Shown here: piece by piece, positions 27,425-36,971 of the stretch | Layout: each line of letters opens with the position of its first letter | How positions within the stretch are numbered: the first letter of the stretch is position 1 | NCBI GenBank assembly: GCA_016178785.1 | Contig: JACOSO010000023.1 | Coordinates: 1 to 64,000 of the forward strand | Origin: Bacteroidota bacterium | GTDB lineage: Bacteria; Bacteroidota; Bacteroidia; Cytophagales; Cyclobacteriaceae | Direction of reading: 5' to 3' | DNA: 64,000 nt | Translations under genes and position numbers: made by a program | Notes under the pieces: generated by a model | Seen by the model: the letters and a program-made list of their open reading frames with translations, nothing else | Told to the model about the DNA's origin: nothing | The model's database searches: none

Positions 27425-28933
27425 ATGGTACAAGAGCAAGGCATACAAATTAAAAGCGAAGTCAACCGACTGTTTCCGGTTTTTTTGAAATTGGAACAGT
27501 TACGCTTGCTCATCGTGGGTGGTGGAGAAGTGGCACTTGAAAAATTAATTGCTGTGTTGAACAATTCTCCCCACACAAAAATTAAAGTCGTGGGTATTAC
27601 AGTCAAGGATGAAATTAAAAAGCTATCATCCCTTCATTCCAATGTAAAAGTGTATGAGCGACCGTTCTATTATGAAGATATGGAGGAATGCGATGTGGTT
27701 ATCACTGCTGTGAACAATCATACGGTAAGTGAAACAATTTTTCGCTTTGCTAAAGAAAAGGGAAAATTAGTCAACTCAGCCGATATGCCTGAGTGGTGCG
27801 ATTTTTATCTCGGCTCTATTGTGCAGAAAGGAAACTTGAAAATTGCAATATCAACTAATGGAAAATCACCAACGGTTGCCAAGCGATTGAAAGAAATTTT
27901 TGCTGCAGCGTTGCCTGCTCAAATTGACGATGTGCTCAATAACTTGACCATTATTCGCAGCAAGCTGAATGGAAATTTTCATGATAAAGTAAAAAAACTG
28001 AACGAGATCACCCAAGTTCTTGCCTTAGATGAGCCAACCACAAGAACGAGTAATGAGAAGTGGTGGAGACGCGTTGCGACTTACTCACTCTTCGCGTTTT
28101 TCTTCATGTTCCTTGGGCACATGGTTTTATCGTATATACCGTTCAATAACATTCTTTCCGCTTTAGTAAATAGCCTGGCGAGTTTAAAAACTGAATTTTA
28201 TTGGATGATTTTGGCCGGCTTCCTTGCTCAATTGGTGGACGGTGCGGTGGGCATGGGCTACGGTGTAACAAGCACCACAATTCTTCTTTCGGTTGGAGTG
28301 AATTTGCCTGCGATCAGCGGGAGTGTGCATACAGCCGAAATTTTTTCGAGTGGCATTTCCGGTTATAGTCATTACAAGTTTGGCAACGTAAATAAAAAAT
28401 TATTCAAGACCCTTTTGATTCCTGGTGTACTTGGAGCAATCGCGGGTGCATACCTTCTTTCAAAATTAGGAACTGAGTATGCAGACTATGTCAGGCCTGT
28501 GTTGGCGGTTTATACTTTATTGTTAGGTGTGAAAATCATTCGCAATGTTTTCAGGAAGAACACGGAATCAACGAAAGTGAAGCGTGTGGGGTGGCTTGCC
28601 GGTGCCGGAGGATTTCTTGATTCATTCGGTGGCGGAGGTTGGGGCCCATTGGTTACCAGTACTTTAATTTCAAAGGGGAGAAGCCCTCGCTATGTGATTG
28701 GTTCAGTGAGCATCACTGAATTTTTTGTAACGCTTGCTAGTGCAGTCACTTTCTTTGCGCTGCTCGGTGTCAGTCATTGGCCCGTAATTCTCGGATTGAT
28801 TTTAGGAGGAACATTGGCTGCGCCTATTGCTGCTAAGTTGGTGGGCAAACTTCCGTTGAAGACAATGTTCCTAAGTGTGGGTGCATTAGTGATTGTCTGG
28901 AGCATTCGGATTTTAATCAAGTCAATTTTTTAG
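27425..28933 (+). CDS. Siroheme synthase (precorrin-2 dehydrogenase) fused to a TauE/SafE-type transporter
   Basis: A two-part protein of 502 residues. The first ~215 residues are a CysG-N/Met8-like domain with NAD motif LIVGGGEVALEKL (29-41) and STNGKSPTVAKRLKE. It oxidises precorrin-2 and may insert iron. From about 240 on are seven to eight hydrophobic helices of the TauE/SafE (TSUP) family, with AGFLAQLVDGAVGMGYGVTS and GGFLDSFGGGGWGPLVTS as the two internal repeats. TSUP members carry sulfite, sulfate or other sulfur anions. No other sulfate transporter lies in the operon, so the membrane half may be the importer or a sulfite safety valve. Confidence 0.9.
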   Translation: MVQEQGIQIKSEVNRLFPVFLKLEQLRLLIVGGGEVALEKLIAVLNNSPHTKIKVVGITVKDEIKKLSSLHSNVKVYERPFYYEDMEECDVVITAVNNHTVSETIFRFAKEKGKLVNSADMPEWCDFYLGSIVQKGNLKIAISTNGKSPTVAKRLKEIFAAALPAQIDDVLNNLTIIRSKLNGNFHDKVKKLNEITQVLALDEPTTRTSNEKWWRRVATYSLFAFFFMFLGHMVLSYIPFNNILSALVNSLASLKTEFYWMILAGFLAQLVDGAVGMGYGVTSTTILLSVGVNLPAISGSVHTAEIFSSGISGYSHYKFGNVNKKLFKTLLIPGVLGAIAGAYLLSKLGTEYADYVRPVLAVYTLLLGVKIIRNVFRKNTESTKVKRVGWLAGAGGFLDSFGGGGWGPLVTSTLISKGRSPRYVIGSVSITEFFVTLASAVTFFALLGVSHWPVILGLILGGTLAAPIAAKLVGKLPLKTMFLSVGALVIVWSIRILIKSIF

Positions 28934-28936
28934 AAA

Positions 28937-29677
28937 ATGGAAAAGGTTCTTTTTGACAAGTTGAAGAAAGAGTTGAGCCATATCTCTCCTGAAGAGGGAT
29001 TGAAGTTGGTGAGTAATCAATTTAACGGTTACACTAGATTCTCGACTTCATTTGGAATGGAGGATCAAGTGCTCACTCACATGATCGCAATCCAATCGCT
29101 GAGCATAGAAATTTTTACGCTCGATACCGGCAGGCTTTTTCAGGAAACGTATGATGTATATGACTTGACGAAGCAGAAGTATAAAGTTTCAATCTTTCCT
29201 TATTTCCCAGATAGGGCAAGAGTTGAAGAGTTGCTCAAACAAAAAGGGCCCAACAGTTTTTATGAATCGGTCGAGAACAGAAAGGAATGCTGCTTTATCC
29301 GAAAGATAGAGCCCCTTCAGCGTGCATTGGCCGATGCAAAGATTTGGATTACGGGTTTGCGTGCTGATCAGTCAGCCAACCGTCATTCTATGGAAGTGAT
29401 TGAATGGGATGATCAATATCGATTGATAAAGTATAACCCGTTGATCCGTTGGATTCAGGAAGATGTTGACGTGTTTATTCAGCGAAACAATGTTCCAATC
29501 AACACACTTCACAAGAAGGGTTTCCCAAGCATTGGTTGCGCTCCTTGTACGAGAGCCGTTCTTCCGGGTGAAGATCCACGCGCGGGTCGATGGTGGTGGG
29601 AGAGTTCCAGCAAAGAATGCGGACTTCATGAAGGAAAAGGAAAACAGCCATCTGTGGCAGCTACTAACCTGACTTAA
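28937..29677 (+). CDS. cysH: APS reductase (CysH, iron-sulfur type)
   Basis: Reduces adenylyl sulfate to sulfite. The four cysteines of the 4Fe-4S form are present: C118-C119 (KECCFIRKIEPL) and C201/C204 (SIGCAPCTRAV). Cluster-containing members use APS. With no CysC APS kinase in the operon, the pathway sulfate, APS, sulfite is the consistent reading. The catalytic C-terminal Cys is in KECGLHEG. 246 residues. Three bases after the fusion gene and 38 bases before the TonB receptor. Confidence 0.93.
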   Translation: MEKVLFDKLKKELSHISPEEGLKLVSNQFNGYTRFSTSFGMEDQVLTHMIAIQSLSIEIFTLDTGRLFQETYDVYDLTKQKYKVSIFPYFPDRARVEELLKQKGPNSFYESVENRKECCFIRKIEPLQRALADAKIWITGLRADQSANRHSMEVIEWDDQYRLIKYNPLIRWIQEDVDVFIQRNNVPINTLHKKGFPSIGCAPCTRAVLPGEDPRAGRWWWESSSKECGLHEGKGKQPSVAATNLT

Positions 29678-29698
29678 AAAAATTTGACTTATTACTAT

Positions 29699-29716
29699 AC
29701 TAAATTGATAGACTAA
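29699..29716 (+). promoter_or_regulatory. Shared 18-bp motif, copy 3 (before the TonB receptor)
   Basis: ACTAAATTGATAGACTAA in the 38-bp spacer after cysH. Its last base is the first base of the receptor start codon. It is 15/18 identical to the cysD copy. All three spacers longer than 12 bp in the operon carry this motif, and the short ones do not. Confidence 0.45.
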
Positions 29717-32502
29717 TGAAATACATTTTACTCATAGCGTTTCAGCTTGCGGCTTATTTATTAATTGCAAATTCTAATGTAGAAGTCAAAGGGACTATAA
29801 AGGATGGAGAAACTAATGAGCCGCTCCCAGGCGTGAACATTGTTGTCAAGGGAACTGTGGCAGGAACGATCACGAATCTCAAGGGCGAATTTAATCTACA
29901 GTTGAATGGAGATTATCCTTTCACAATCAGTGCCTCGTTTATCGGGTATAAAAGTGAAGAGGTAGTCGTTGGTCATACGAATCAGGTTATCGAGATTACT
30001 TTAATGCCGACTTCAATTCTTGCTGCCGAAGTGGTTGTGACGGCATCCCGTGTTGAAGAATCAGTAATGACTTCTCCTGTGGCTGTCGAGAAGCTGGATC
30101 TTCGTGCGATTAAAGAAACTGCATCATCAAGTTTTTTTGATGCTCTTGAAAGCGTGAAGGGTGTTCAGTTCACAACTTTGAGTTTAGGATTCAAAGTCCC
30201 GAATACACGAGGATTCACCAATACAACAAACCCACGCTTTCTACAAATGGTAGATGGCTCAGACACCCAAGCACCTGGACTTGGTGTTTCTATCGCCAAC
30301 ACAGTTGGACCCAATGAGTTGGATGTTGAGAGCATTGAGGTTACTCCAGGAGCTTCGTCTGCGCTTTATGGATTGAATGCCCTTAACGGAATTTCAAATG
30401 TGCTTACGAAAAGCCCTTTCACTTATCAAGGTTTGAGCTTCTATCAGAAGGCGGGAGTCAATCATGTTAATGACAGTGATTTTGCTCCGCAAGTTTTTAC
30501 GGAGACAGGATTTAGATATGCGAAAGCTTTTAAAAATCGTTTAGCCTTTAAAATCAATGTTGGTTTTCTGAAAGGAACGGATTGGGTGGCAAATGATCAG
30601 CGCGATTTGAATCCTTCAGGAAATTCATCTACCGGCTTGCTTGGTGTTGACAATCCCGCAAAGGATCCAGCGAACGCTTATGGAAATGAAAGTTCTTATC
30701 GCAAAAATCTAACATTGGCTGACGGAAAATTGTATCAAGTTGCGAGAACAGGTTATGCTGAAAAGGAATTAGTCAACCACAATTATGGCATAAGGAATCC
30801 AAAATTGGATGTTGCCCTTCATTATAGAATTTCTCAGAAGGCCGAGCTTTCTTATGCTTATCGAATAGGGGAGTCGCAATCTATTTTTCAGCGAGGCAAT
30901 CGCATTCGTTTGGATGGCTATCAGATTCAACAGCATCGCTTGGAATTGCGCGGAGCAAATTATTTTGTTCGCAGTTATCTAACGATTGAGAATACTACAA
31001 ACTCTTATAATCTTGGACCGGCAGGTGCCGCCATGGATAAAGCATTCAAGAGCGACAACAATTGGTATGCCGATTACAAAACCGGATTTCAAAATGTATA
31101 TGGACAAGGATTAACGGCCGCGCAGAGTCATCAGTCAGCAAGGAGCTTTGCTGATGATGGCCGTTTTCAACCCAACACCCTTGAATTTAATTCCAAGCTT
31201 GATGAGCTGATCCACGTCAACAATTGGGACAAAGGGGCTCAGCTGATTTTGAAAAATAAATTGCTGCACCTTGAAGGTCAATATGATTTTAAGACTCCCT
31301 TCGCTGATATTTTAGTTGGTGCTGATGCAAGGAATTATTTCATCCTGCCCGATGGAAACAGTTTTCTGAATCCTGACAAAGACCATCCTTACGACCAAAT
31401 GAATTATTATAAGTTTGGCGGGTTCGCTCAGGCAACAAAAAAAGTGCTCAGAGAAAAATTGAAAATTGTTGCTTCAGTTCGCTTAGATGAGACGGAATAC
31501 TTCAATCCAAAAGTAAACCCACGACTTGCTTTTGTTTACACGGTTGCAGACAAACATAACTTCCGTTTTTCAGTTCAAAACGGGTATCGATTCCCCACGC
31601 TCTTCGAAGGGTTTTCTGCAGTGAACAATGGCGGAGTTTATCGCTATGGCGGAATCGATATTCTTACAAAGCATCTGCAGTTGTTTGAAAATTCTTACGT
31701 TCGATCAACAGTTGACGCATTTCAAAAAGCAATCGCCAATGACGTAAACAAAAACGGAAAACCCCAGACACAAGCTATTCTCGATAATCGAGGTTTGTTG
31801 TCGCAAAACACATATACTTACCTGAAACCAGAGGAGATTACGTCATTTGATATTGGATACAAAAGTTCATTGCTCAACAATAAATTGTTTGTTGATGTAG
31901 ATGCATACTACAACATCTATAATAATTTTGTCGACCAGATAGAGATTTCTGTTCCAAATAAGGGTCAGGTCGGTCAGCTCTCCAATGGATTAGATTCTAC
32001 AATTTTTCAGGTGGCCGATAAGTCCAAGTACAACACTTATCGCATGTGGACAAACGCAAAGAGCACCTATTTCAATTATGGAGCTTCGGCAGGTGCTCAC
32101 TACAATTTGTACAAGAAATTTTCTCTGGGGGGAAATGTAAGCTATGCAGCACTTCAAAAGATTGATGTCAAAGACACCGGGCTCGAAACACCATTTAACA
32201 CGCCAAAGTATATTGTCAACCTCAATTTTGGTAATCGCGAAGTAGTGAAGAATTTTGGTTTCATGATTTCATGGAGATGGCAAGATTCATTTGATTGGAA
32301 ATCGCAATTGGCAAATGGGACAGTTACTGCTTATCAGACTTTGGATGCGCAAGTCACTTACAAAGTGCCACAATTTTATTCTTCAATTAAAATTGGAGGA
32401 TCAAATTTGCTCAATCAGAAATATTATCAATACACTGCGGGGCCATCAATCGGAGCGTTTTATTACATGATGGTCACAGTTGATGGGTTGTTTAAAAAGT
32501 AG
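29716..32502 (+). CDS. TonB-dependent receptor linked to sulfate assimilation
   Basis: A 928-residue outer-membrane receptor. A short signal region is followed by a carboxypeptidase-regulatory-like domain (VEVKGTIKDGETNEPLPGVN, about 22-105). Next come the plug (VVVTASRVEESVMTSPVAVEKL onwards, with NTRGFTNTTNPRFLQMVDG) and a 22-strand-type barrel ending MMVTVDGLFKK. The barrel termini, NLLNQKYYQYTAGPSIG, are typical. Its place right after cysH under the same 18-bp motif suggests uptake of a sulfur compound or siderophore-like ligand needed with sulfate assimilation. The ligand cannot be read from sequence. Confidence 0.88.
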   Translation: MKYILLIAFQLAAYLLIANSNVEVKGTIKDGETNEPLPGVNIVVKGTVAGTITNLKGEFNLQLNGDYPFTISASFIGYKSEEVVVGHTNQVIEITLMPTSILAAEVVVTASRVEESVMTSPVAVEKLDLRAIKETASSSFFDALESVKGVQFTTLSLGFKVPNTRGFTNTTNPRFLQMVDGSDTQAPGLGVSIANTVGPNELDVESIEVTPGASSALYGLNALNGISNVLTKSPFTYQGLSFYQKAGVNHVNDSDFAPQVFTETGFRYAKAFKNRLAFKINVGFLKGTDWVANDQRDLNPSGNSSTGLLGVDNPAKDPANAYGNESSYRKNLTLADGKLYQVARTGYAEKELVNHNYGIRNPKLDVALHYRISQKAELSYAYRIGESQSIFQRGNRIRLDGYQIQQHRLELRGANYFVRSYLTIENTTNSYNLGPAGAAMDKAFKSDNNWYADYKTGFQNVYGQGLTAAQSHQSARSFADDGRFQPNTLEFNSKLDELIHVNNWDKGAQLILKNKLLHLEGQYDFKTPFADILVGADARNYFILPDGNSFLNPDKDHPYDQMNYYKFGGFAQATKKVLREKLKIVASVRLDETEYFNPKVNPRLAFVYTVADKHNFRFSVQNGYRFPTLFEGFSAVNNGGVYRYGGIDILTKHLQLFENSYVRSTVDAFQKAIANDVNKNGKPQTQAILDNRGLLSQNTYTYLKPEEITSFDIGYKSSLLNNKLFVDVDAYYNIYNNFVDQIEISVPNKGQVGQLSNGLDSTIFQVADKSKYNTYRMWTNAKSTYFNYGASAGAHYNLYKKFSLGGNVSYAALQKIDVKDTGLETPFNTPKYIVNLNFGNREVVKNFGFMISWRWQDSFDWKSQLANGTVTAYQTLDAQVTYKVPQFYSSIKIGGSNLLNQKYYQYTAGPSIGAFYYMMVTVDGLFKK

Positions 32503-32551
32503 GTTTCTAAACTTTTTGAAGAGCTCTTTCATCATAGAGATAAAAAAAGCC

Positions 32552-33004
32552 ATGAAAAAAGTATTTCTTCTCTGTTCAATTTTGATTGGTACAAATGGTT
32601 TCGCTCAGACAATGGAGCAAACCATGGAAAAGCGTGCTCGCGAATTTCATCGTGTAATTGGTCTTGATGACAAAGGGCTATGGAAAAAATTCATCGAAGA
32701 AAATTATACCAAAGCGCTTATCGAGAAACCGATGAGAGCAAAAACGGTTAAGCAAGGTGAAGAAGGACAATCCTCTGAAAGCAAAGAAATCAAGGGAACT
32801 ATTGAAGACAAATTGAAAATATTCCAGCAATTGCACGATGACTTTAATGGGGCTAAAATTGTGTCTATCAAACCCAATGGTGAAAATTTAGAAATGGAAT
32901 TAAGCAAAGGAGATTTTGCGGGTACTTTCAAATTCAAGTTTGATAAAAACAAGCCTTATTTTATTGATGGAATAAGCATACAGGCTGAAGGTGGGGAAAG
33001 ATGA
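32552..33004 (+). CDS. Small exported protein of unknown function
   Basis: 150 residues from the ATG at 32552, which opens a clean signal peptide (MKKVFLLCSILIGTNGFAQ). A start at 32480 overlapping the receptor would place 24 residues before the signal and is rejected. The mature part is charged, Lys/Glu-rich, with an NTF2/DUF3887-like look (helix, then LHDDFNGAKIVSIKPNG, then strands). The family was not established. It follows the TonB receptor closely and may be co-transcribed. Confidence 0.7.
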   Translation: MKKVFLLCSILIGTNGFAQTMEQTMEKRAREFHRVIGLDDKGLWKKFIEENYTKALIEKPMRAKTVKQGEEGQSSESKEIKGTIEDKLKIFQQLHDDFNGAKIVSIKPNGENLEMELSKGDFAGTFKFKFDKNKPYFIDGISIQAEGGER

Positions 33005-33066
33005 TTACAAATTTAAAATTGCATATTTAAAATTCAACCTGTACTTCTGAAATTTGCAATCTGTAA

Positions 33067-34413
33067 TTAAAAAGCATGTGCGAGGTTAAAGAAAAACTGA
33101 TTGTCTTCTTTTGATACTGCATAATCAAAACGAAGGATAGTACTTTCGTTCCAGGCAATGCGTAGGCCACCGCCTCTCGAGTAACGGAGATTATTTGTGT
33201 TAAGGCTGGAAAAATCATTCCAAACGCCACCGATGTCGTAAAAGGGAACAGCGCTGAATTCAAGATGTTGATTGAAAAATTTTGTCTGTGCAAAACGCCA
33301 ACGCAACTCAAAGTTTGAAAAATGCATTGCTTTTCCAAGGAAACGACTCTGTTTGTAGCCACGCAAGGTTCGCGGCCCGCCTAATCCTTCAATATCCCCT
33401 TCTGGGCTCCACTGATCCTGGTATTCAAAGAAAGGGGCATCGAGTGCCGTATATCCCATCGCTACGCGCCCTGCAAAAATCAGCCTCTTAAAAACTGACG
33501 GAAATAATTTTTGGTACAGATTAACGTGAGCATAAATCTTATCGAAATCGAATGATGACCCCAATGCTTTCAAGGATAACTCGTTAGTAACTTCAGCAAC
33601 AACTCCTCGACTTGGGTCGGGCTCAAGATCGCGTGTATCATAAATCAGACCCACTTGATAAATGTGAACCCACGAATCCCCTAGTCCCCTTATTTTTCCA
33701 GCGCTATAATCTTGCTGAATGAGAGAGTTATTTTTAAAAGGAGTCATATTCAAATGGGCAATTTCATAACCCAACAAGGCGCGCAATTTGCCTTCCATGA
33801 AATTGTGTTCCATACTGATGTTGAATATTTCCTCTTTCTTGAAGTAGTTATTATAAAATTGATTATACCCCCTCAAAAAATTCTCTTCATAGTTGTTATA
33901 CTTTGCATTGTTTACTTGCACGCCTTTGGCACTGTCATAGTAGGAGAGACCTTGCAGCGATTGCTCAGGAGTAATCCCAAAATATAAGAGGTTAGGATTC
34001 TGCTCGATAGCTCCGCTGGCACGCAATCGCCACTTTGTATTAAAAATGAAGGGCATATCTAAAGCAAAGGCGAATTCTCTTTGATCGCGTGTCGTGTTAA
34101 ATAAAACAAAATTCAGTTTAGCGCGATAAGCGGTGTAAGCAAAAAAAGGATCACTGCGATGGCCGTTAAAAAAAATTTCGCCCTCGCCTCCGTAACCAAA
34201 TCCGTTGACTGGATCAGAACTAATATCGGGTGCTCCCGTAATATAAACGCCTTCTTTCTTGTCTTTCAAGTCTTCGTCTGAAAGTTTCTTCTCATCAGCT
34301 ATGGCGAATGGAAGTTTGGTGGAGTCTTTCTTTTGTTCTTGAGCTAATGTAGTAAGCGAGGATAAAATCAGTAAGGCAGCAAAGCTGTACTTTAGTTTTG
34401 GTGCAATAATCAT
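33067..34413 (-). CDS. BamA/TamA-family outer membrane barrel protein
   Basis: About 448 residues from the ATG at 34413, which starts a signal peptide (KLKYSFAALLILSSLTTLAQ). An ATG at 34440 is possible. The protein is a 16-strand-type barrel (Omp85/surface-antigen D15-like) with GLGGPRTLRGYKQSRFLGK as the conserved lid-lock-like turn and a C-terminus ending FNLAHAF. It has no POTRA domains: only about 60 residues separate the signal from the barrel. This sets it apart from BamA itself. The function is unknown. It may be a lone barrel or patatin-linked type. Confidence 0.82.
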   Translation of the reverse strand: MIIAPKLKYSFAALLILSSLTTLAQEQKKDSTKLPFAIADEKKLSDEDLKDKKEGVYITGAPDISSDPVNGFGYGGEGEIFFNGHRSDPFFAYTAYRAKLNFVLFNTTRDQREFAFALDMPFIFNTKWRLRASGAIEQNPNLLYFGITPEQSLQGLSYYDSAKGVQVNNAKYNNYEENFLRGYNQFYNNYFKKEEIFNISMEHNFMEGKLRALLGYEIAHLNMTPFKNNSLIQQDYSAGKIRGLGDSWVHIYQVGLIYDTRDLEPDPSRGVVAEVTNELSLKALGSSFDFDKIYAHVNLYQKLFPSVFKRLIFAGRVAMGYTALDAPFFEYQDQWSPEGDIEGLGGPRTLRGYKQSRFLGKAMHFSNFELRWRFAQTKFFNQHLEFSAVPFYDIGGVWNDFSSLNTNNLRYSRGGGLRIAWNESTILRFDYAVSKEDNQFFFNLAHAF

Positions 34414-34485
34414 AGGGAATAAATTGAAACTTACAGGCAAATTAAATTATTTGAAAACGAAGGGATAAATATTTTATGAGTGGAC

Positions 34486-34911
34486 TTAGTCTTTTGTTTC
34501 TTTGATGAACTCTCCTTTGCTGTCGAAAATCAGATCTTTTCCTTTGATCTCGGCCTCGTAGGTTACTGAACCTTTGGCATCCGTGATCTTCGCAGCTTCT
34601 TTTATGGATTGCCCGCTATAGTTAGCTTTTATATACGCTGAAATTTTCTTGGGCAATTGACTGATCTCAATTTCAACTTCGGTCTCAAGAATAGTTCCGG
34701 AAGCGTCTATAAGTAACGATGTTTCTTCTTTGCCCAAGTCAAATCCGGCTTCGTACTTGTCTCCTTCCTTTGCCCATTTGACTTTGGTGGCTTTGGGATA
34801 TTGCTTTTGAATAGCGCCTTTTACGGGAGCGGGAACATCCTTCTCTTGCATTTTTTGAGCTGTGGCGAATGAGGTAATCACTACGGCCATTACAACAACT
34901 ATTTTTCTCAT
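34486..34911 (-). CDS. Exported PepSY-like domain protein
   Basis: 141 residues with signal peptide (RKIVVVMAVVITSFATAQ). The mature part has two copies of a PepSY-like unit, recognisable by VPAPVKGAIQKQYPKATKVKWAKEG-type and ISAYIKANYSGQSIKEAAKIT-type helices followed by YEAEI strands. This is the Bacteroidota periplasmic PepSY-like (DUF2874) family. It lies just downstream of an OmpR-type two-component pair in the same direction and could be its target or partner. Confidence 0.8.
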   Translation of the reverse strand: MRKIVVVMAVVITSFATAQKMQEKDVPAPVKGAIQKQYPKATKVKWAKEGDKYEAGFDLGKEETSLLIDASGTILETEVEIEISQLPKKISAYIKANYSGQSIKEAAKITDAKGSVTYEAEIKGKDLIFDSKGEFIKETKD

Positions 34912-34964
34912 GACTTTGATTGTTTATAGTGCAAGGTGCTCTCTTATTTAGAAGAAATTCTGAA

Positions 34965-36242
34965 TTATCTGAAATTAACAGAGAATGTGTGCCAATTATT
35001 CTTAAAGGCATAGCGGATTTCCCATCGATTGAGATCAGCTATCTTTTTTACAATCGCCAACCCAAGACCGCTGCCCTGGGTAGATGGATTTATTTTTGAA
35101 AACCGGCTGAATATTTTTTGTTCAGGAAGAGCCGAGTGGTGACCCGTGTTGGAAATAGCGAAACCAGTTTCTTTCAATTGAATGGAAATGTACCCTCCTT
35201 CAATGTTATGGCGGATTGCGTTGAGAAATAAATTATTGATCATAACTTCTGTCAAAACAGGGTTCGCAGTAACATTTACTGATGGGCTCGATTCAACCGT
35301 TATTCGAATTTTCTTGGCAGCCGCCTGCTCGCTAAAAAATTCGTAGTGTTTCTTTAAAAGATCATTCACTGAAATATTTTCTGATTCAGAAAATTGATCG
35401 TGCTCAATCCGCGAAAGCAGCAAAAGGTTTTTATTTAACCTTGAGAGACGAGCCACAGCATCGTTTAATTTTTCTAAAACTTCCGATTGGCTTTGCGTGA
35501 GACTGGATTGTTGAAAGAGCGTTTCTAACTTTCCCTGGATTACCGCTAAGGGAGTCTGTAATTCATGGGCTGCATTTTCAATAAATTCTTTTTGCGTATT
35601 GTAAATGGAGGTATTTTTTCTAATCAAATTTTCTATGACCTGATTTAACCTGACAAATTCATTAATGGTAGTTTGCGAAAGGCGGGTGGAGGCTGACTTA
35701 TCAACTTCAAATTTTTCGAGATGTTCTAGTCCAATATAAAATGGTTTCCAAAGCTTAATGGATAGAACTTTCGTAATAAAATATAATCCAATAAGCATGG
35801 TAGTGATAAGAACAAAAAACAGAAGGCCGGTACCCTGTAACAAATCTTCTTTTTCAATCAAATTGATTTTGGCAGAAAAAACATATGGCCTGCCTTCAAT
35901 GGTGATCGGGGTATTGAGCTCCCGGTAAGGCTCATAATCGTGTGCGAGGGAATCAAAGTAAAATACAGTTCTAAGTTTTTCTTTCCTTGAGCCTCCTTTC
36001 CGATCCAGTATTTTTTCATCGCGGTTGTATCGATTCCAAAGTGCGATGTCAGTCTGGTGAAGCGATGGCAAATGATAGCGGATAAATTCTTTTTTTCGAA
36101 GTTTTAGATGTTCATTCGCTTCATGGATGTACATCTGCCTGGTGACAAAGTAAAAAACGGGCGAGGCTATTAATAAAATAAGGGTGGCAAGAAAAATATA
36201 CCACCGCAGGGTTTTGTCTAAGAGATTCTGTGTTACTGCCAT
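34965..36242 (-). CDS. Sensor histidine kinase
   Basis: 425 residues, two membrane helices (about 15-33 and 137-160) enclosing a ~100-residue periplasmic sensor. H226 is the phosphorylated residue in NAAHELQTPLA. The N box is NNLFLNAIRHN and the G2 box is GSGLGLAIVKK, so the kinase is complete. It overlaps the response regulator by 10 bases, so the pair is translationally coupled. The signal is unknown. The neighbouring PepSY-like gene hints at an envelope or metal cue. Confidence 0.92.
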   Translation of the reverse strand: MAVTQNLLDKTLRWYIFLATLILLIASPVFYFVTRQMYIHEANEHLKLRKKEFIRYHLPSLHQTDIALWNRYNRDEKILDRKGGSRKEKLRTVFYFDSLAHDYEPYRELNTPITIEGRPYVFSAKINLIEKEDLLQGTGLLFFVLITTMLIGLYFITKVLSIKLWKPFYIGLEHLEKFEVDKSASTRLSQTTINEFVRLNQVIENLIRKNTSIYNTQKEFIENAAHELQTPLAVIQGKLETLFQQSSLTQSQSEVLEKLNDAVARLSRLNKNLLLLSRIEHDQFSESENISVNDLLKKHYEFFSEQAAAKKIRITVESSPSVNVTANPVLTEVMINNLFLNAIRHNIEGGYISIQLKETGFAISNTGHHSALPEQKIFSRFSKINPSTQGSGLGLAIVKKIADLNRWEIRYAFKNNWHTFSVNFR

Positions 36243-36904
36243 TTGTATCCTAATCCGTAAACAGTCTTTATGTAATCATTACAGCCGGCCTCGTGCAGTT
36301 TCTTTTTAAGATTTTTTATGTGCGCATAGACAAAATCATGATTGTCCAGCATATCGGCCATATCGCCCGAGAGATGTTCGGCAATGGTGCTTTTGGAAAG
36401 TACTCCGTTCTGATTTCCTATCATGAACAACAGCAGGTCCATTTCTTTTTTGGTGAGGTCAATTTGAGTGTGTCCTACCTTAACAGACTTGGAGAGCGTA
36501 TCAATTTCAATTTCCTGAAACCGGACAACGTTATTTCCGTTGAAATTTTTCCGTCTTATAAGAGCTTGAACCCGCGCTAATAATTCAGAAATATGAAACG
36601 GTTTTGTGAGGTAATCATCAGCACCAAGATTCAGCCCTTCGATTTTTGTTTGCAAAGTCTCTTTGGCCGAAATGATGATGACACCTTCGGTCGCGTTTTT
36701 ATTTTTGAGTTCCTTCAGAATTTCGAAGCCGTGACCATCGGGCAGAGAAAGGTCGAGCAGAATGCAGTCGTAGGTATGAGAAGAGATTTTATCTAGCGAT
36801 GATTCGAGCGTATCTGCCCATTCGCAAATTACATCGTTTCCTTTTAAATAATTCACAATGCTGTTGGCCAGCTCGCGTTCGTCTTCGATAAGTAGAACCT
36901 TCAC
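36233..36904 (-). CDS. OmpR-family response regulator
   Basis: 223 residues. The receiver domain has phospho-acceptor D51 in ILLDLSLPDGHGF and the conserved Lys in DDYLTKPFH. The C-terminal winged helix ends VYAHIKNLKKKL...IKTVYGLGYKW, typical of OmpR/PhoB regulators. First gene of the kinase/regulator operon. The target promoters are not identifiable here. Confidence 0.94.
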   Translation of the reverse strand: MKVLLIEDERELANSIVNYLKGNDVICEWADTLESSLDKISSHTYDCILLDLSLPDGHGFEILKELKNKNATEGVIIISAKETLQTKIEGLNLGADDYLTKPFHISELLARVQALIRRKNFNGNNVVRFQEIEIDTLSKSVKVGHTQIDLTKKEMDLLLFMIGNQNGVLSKSTIAEHLSGDMADMLDNHDFVYAHIKNLKKKLHEAGCNDYIKTVYGLGYKWQ

Positions 36905-36971
36905 ACTTCAAAGGTGCGAACAAAATTTGAAGAGATTTTGAAGTACAGCACCTAAATCCTCAGTTAAGGGC

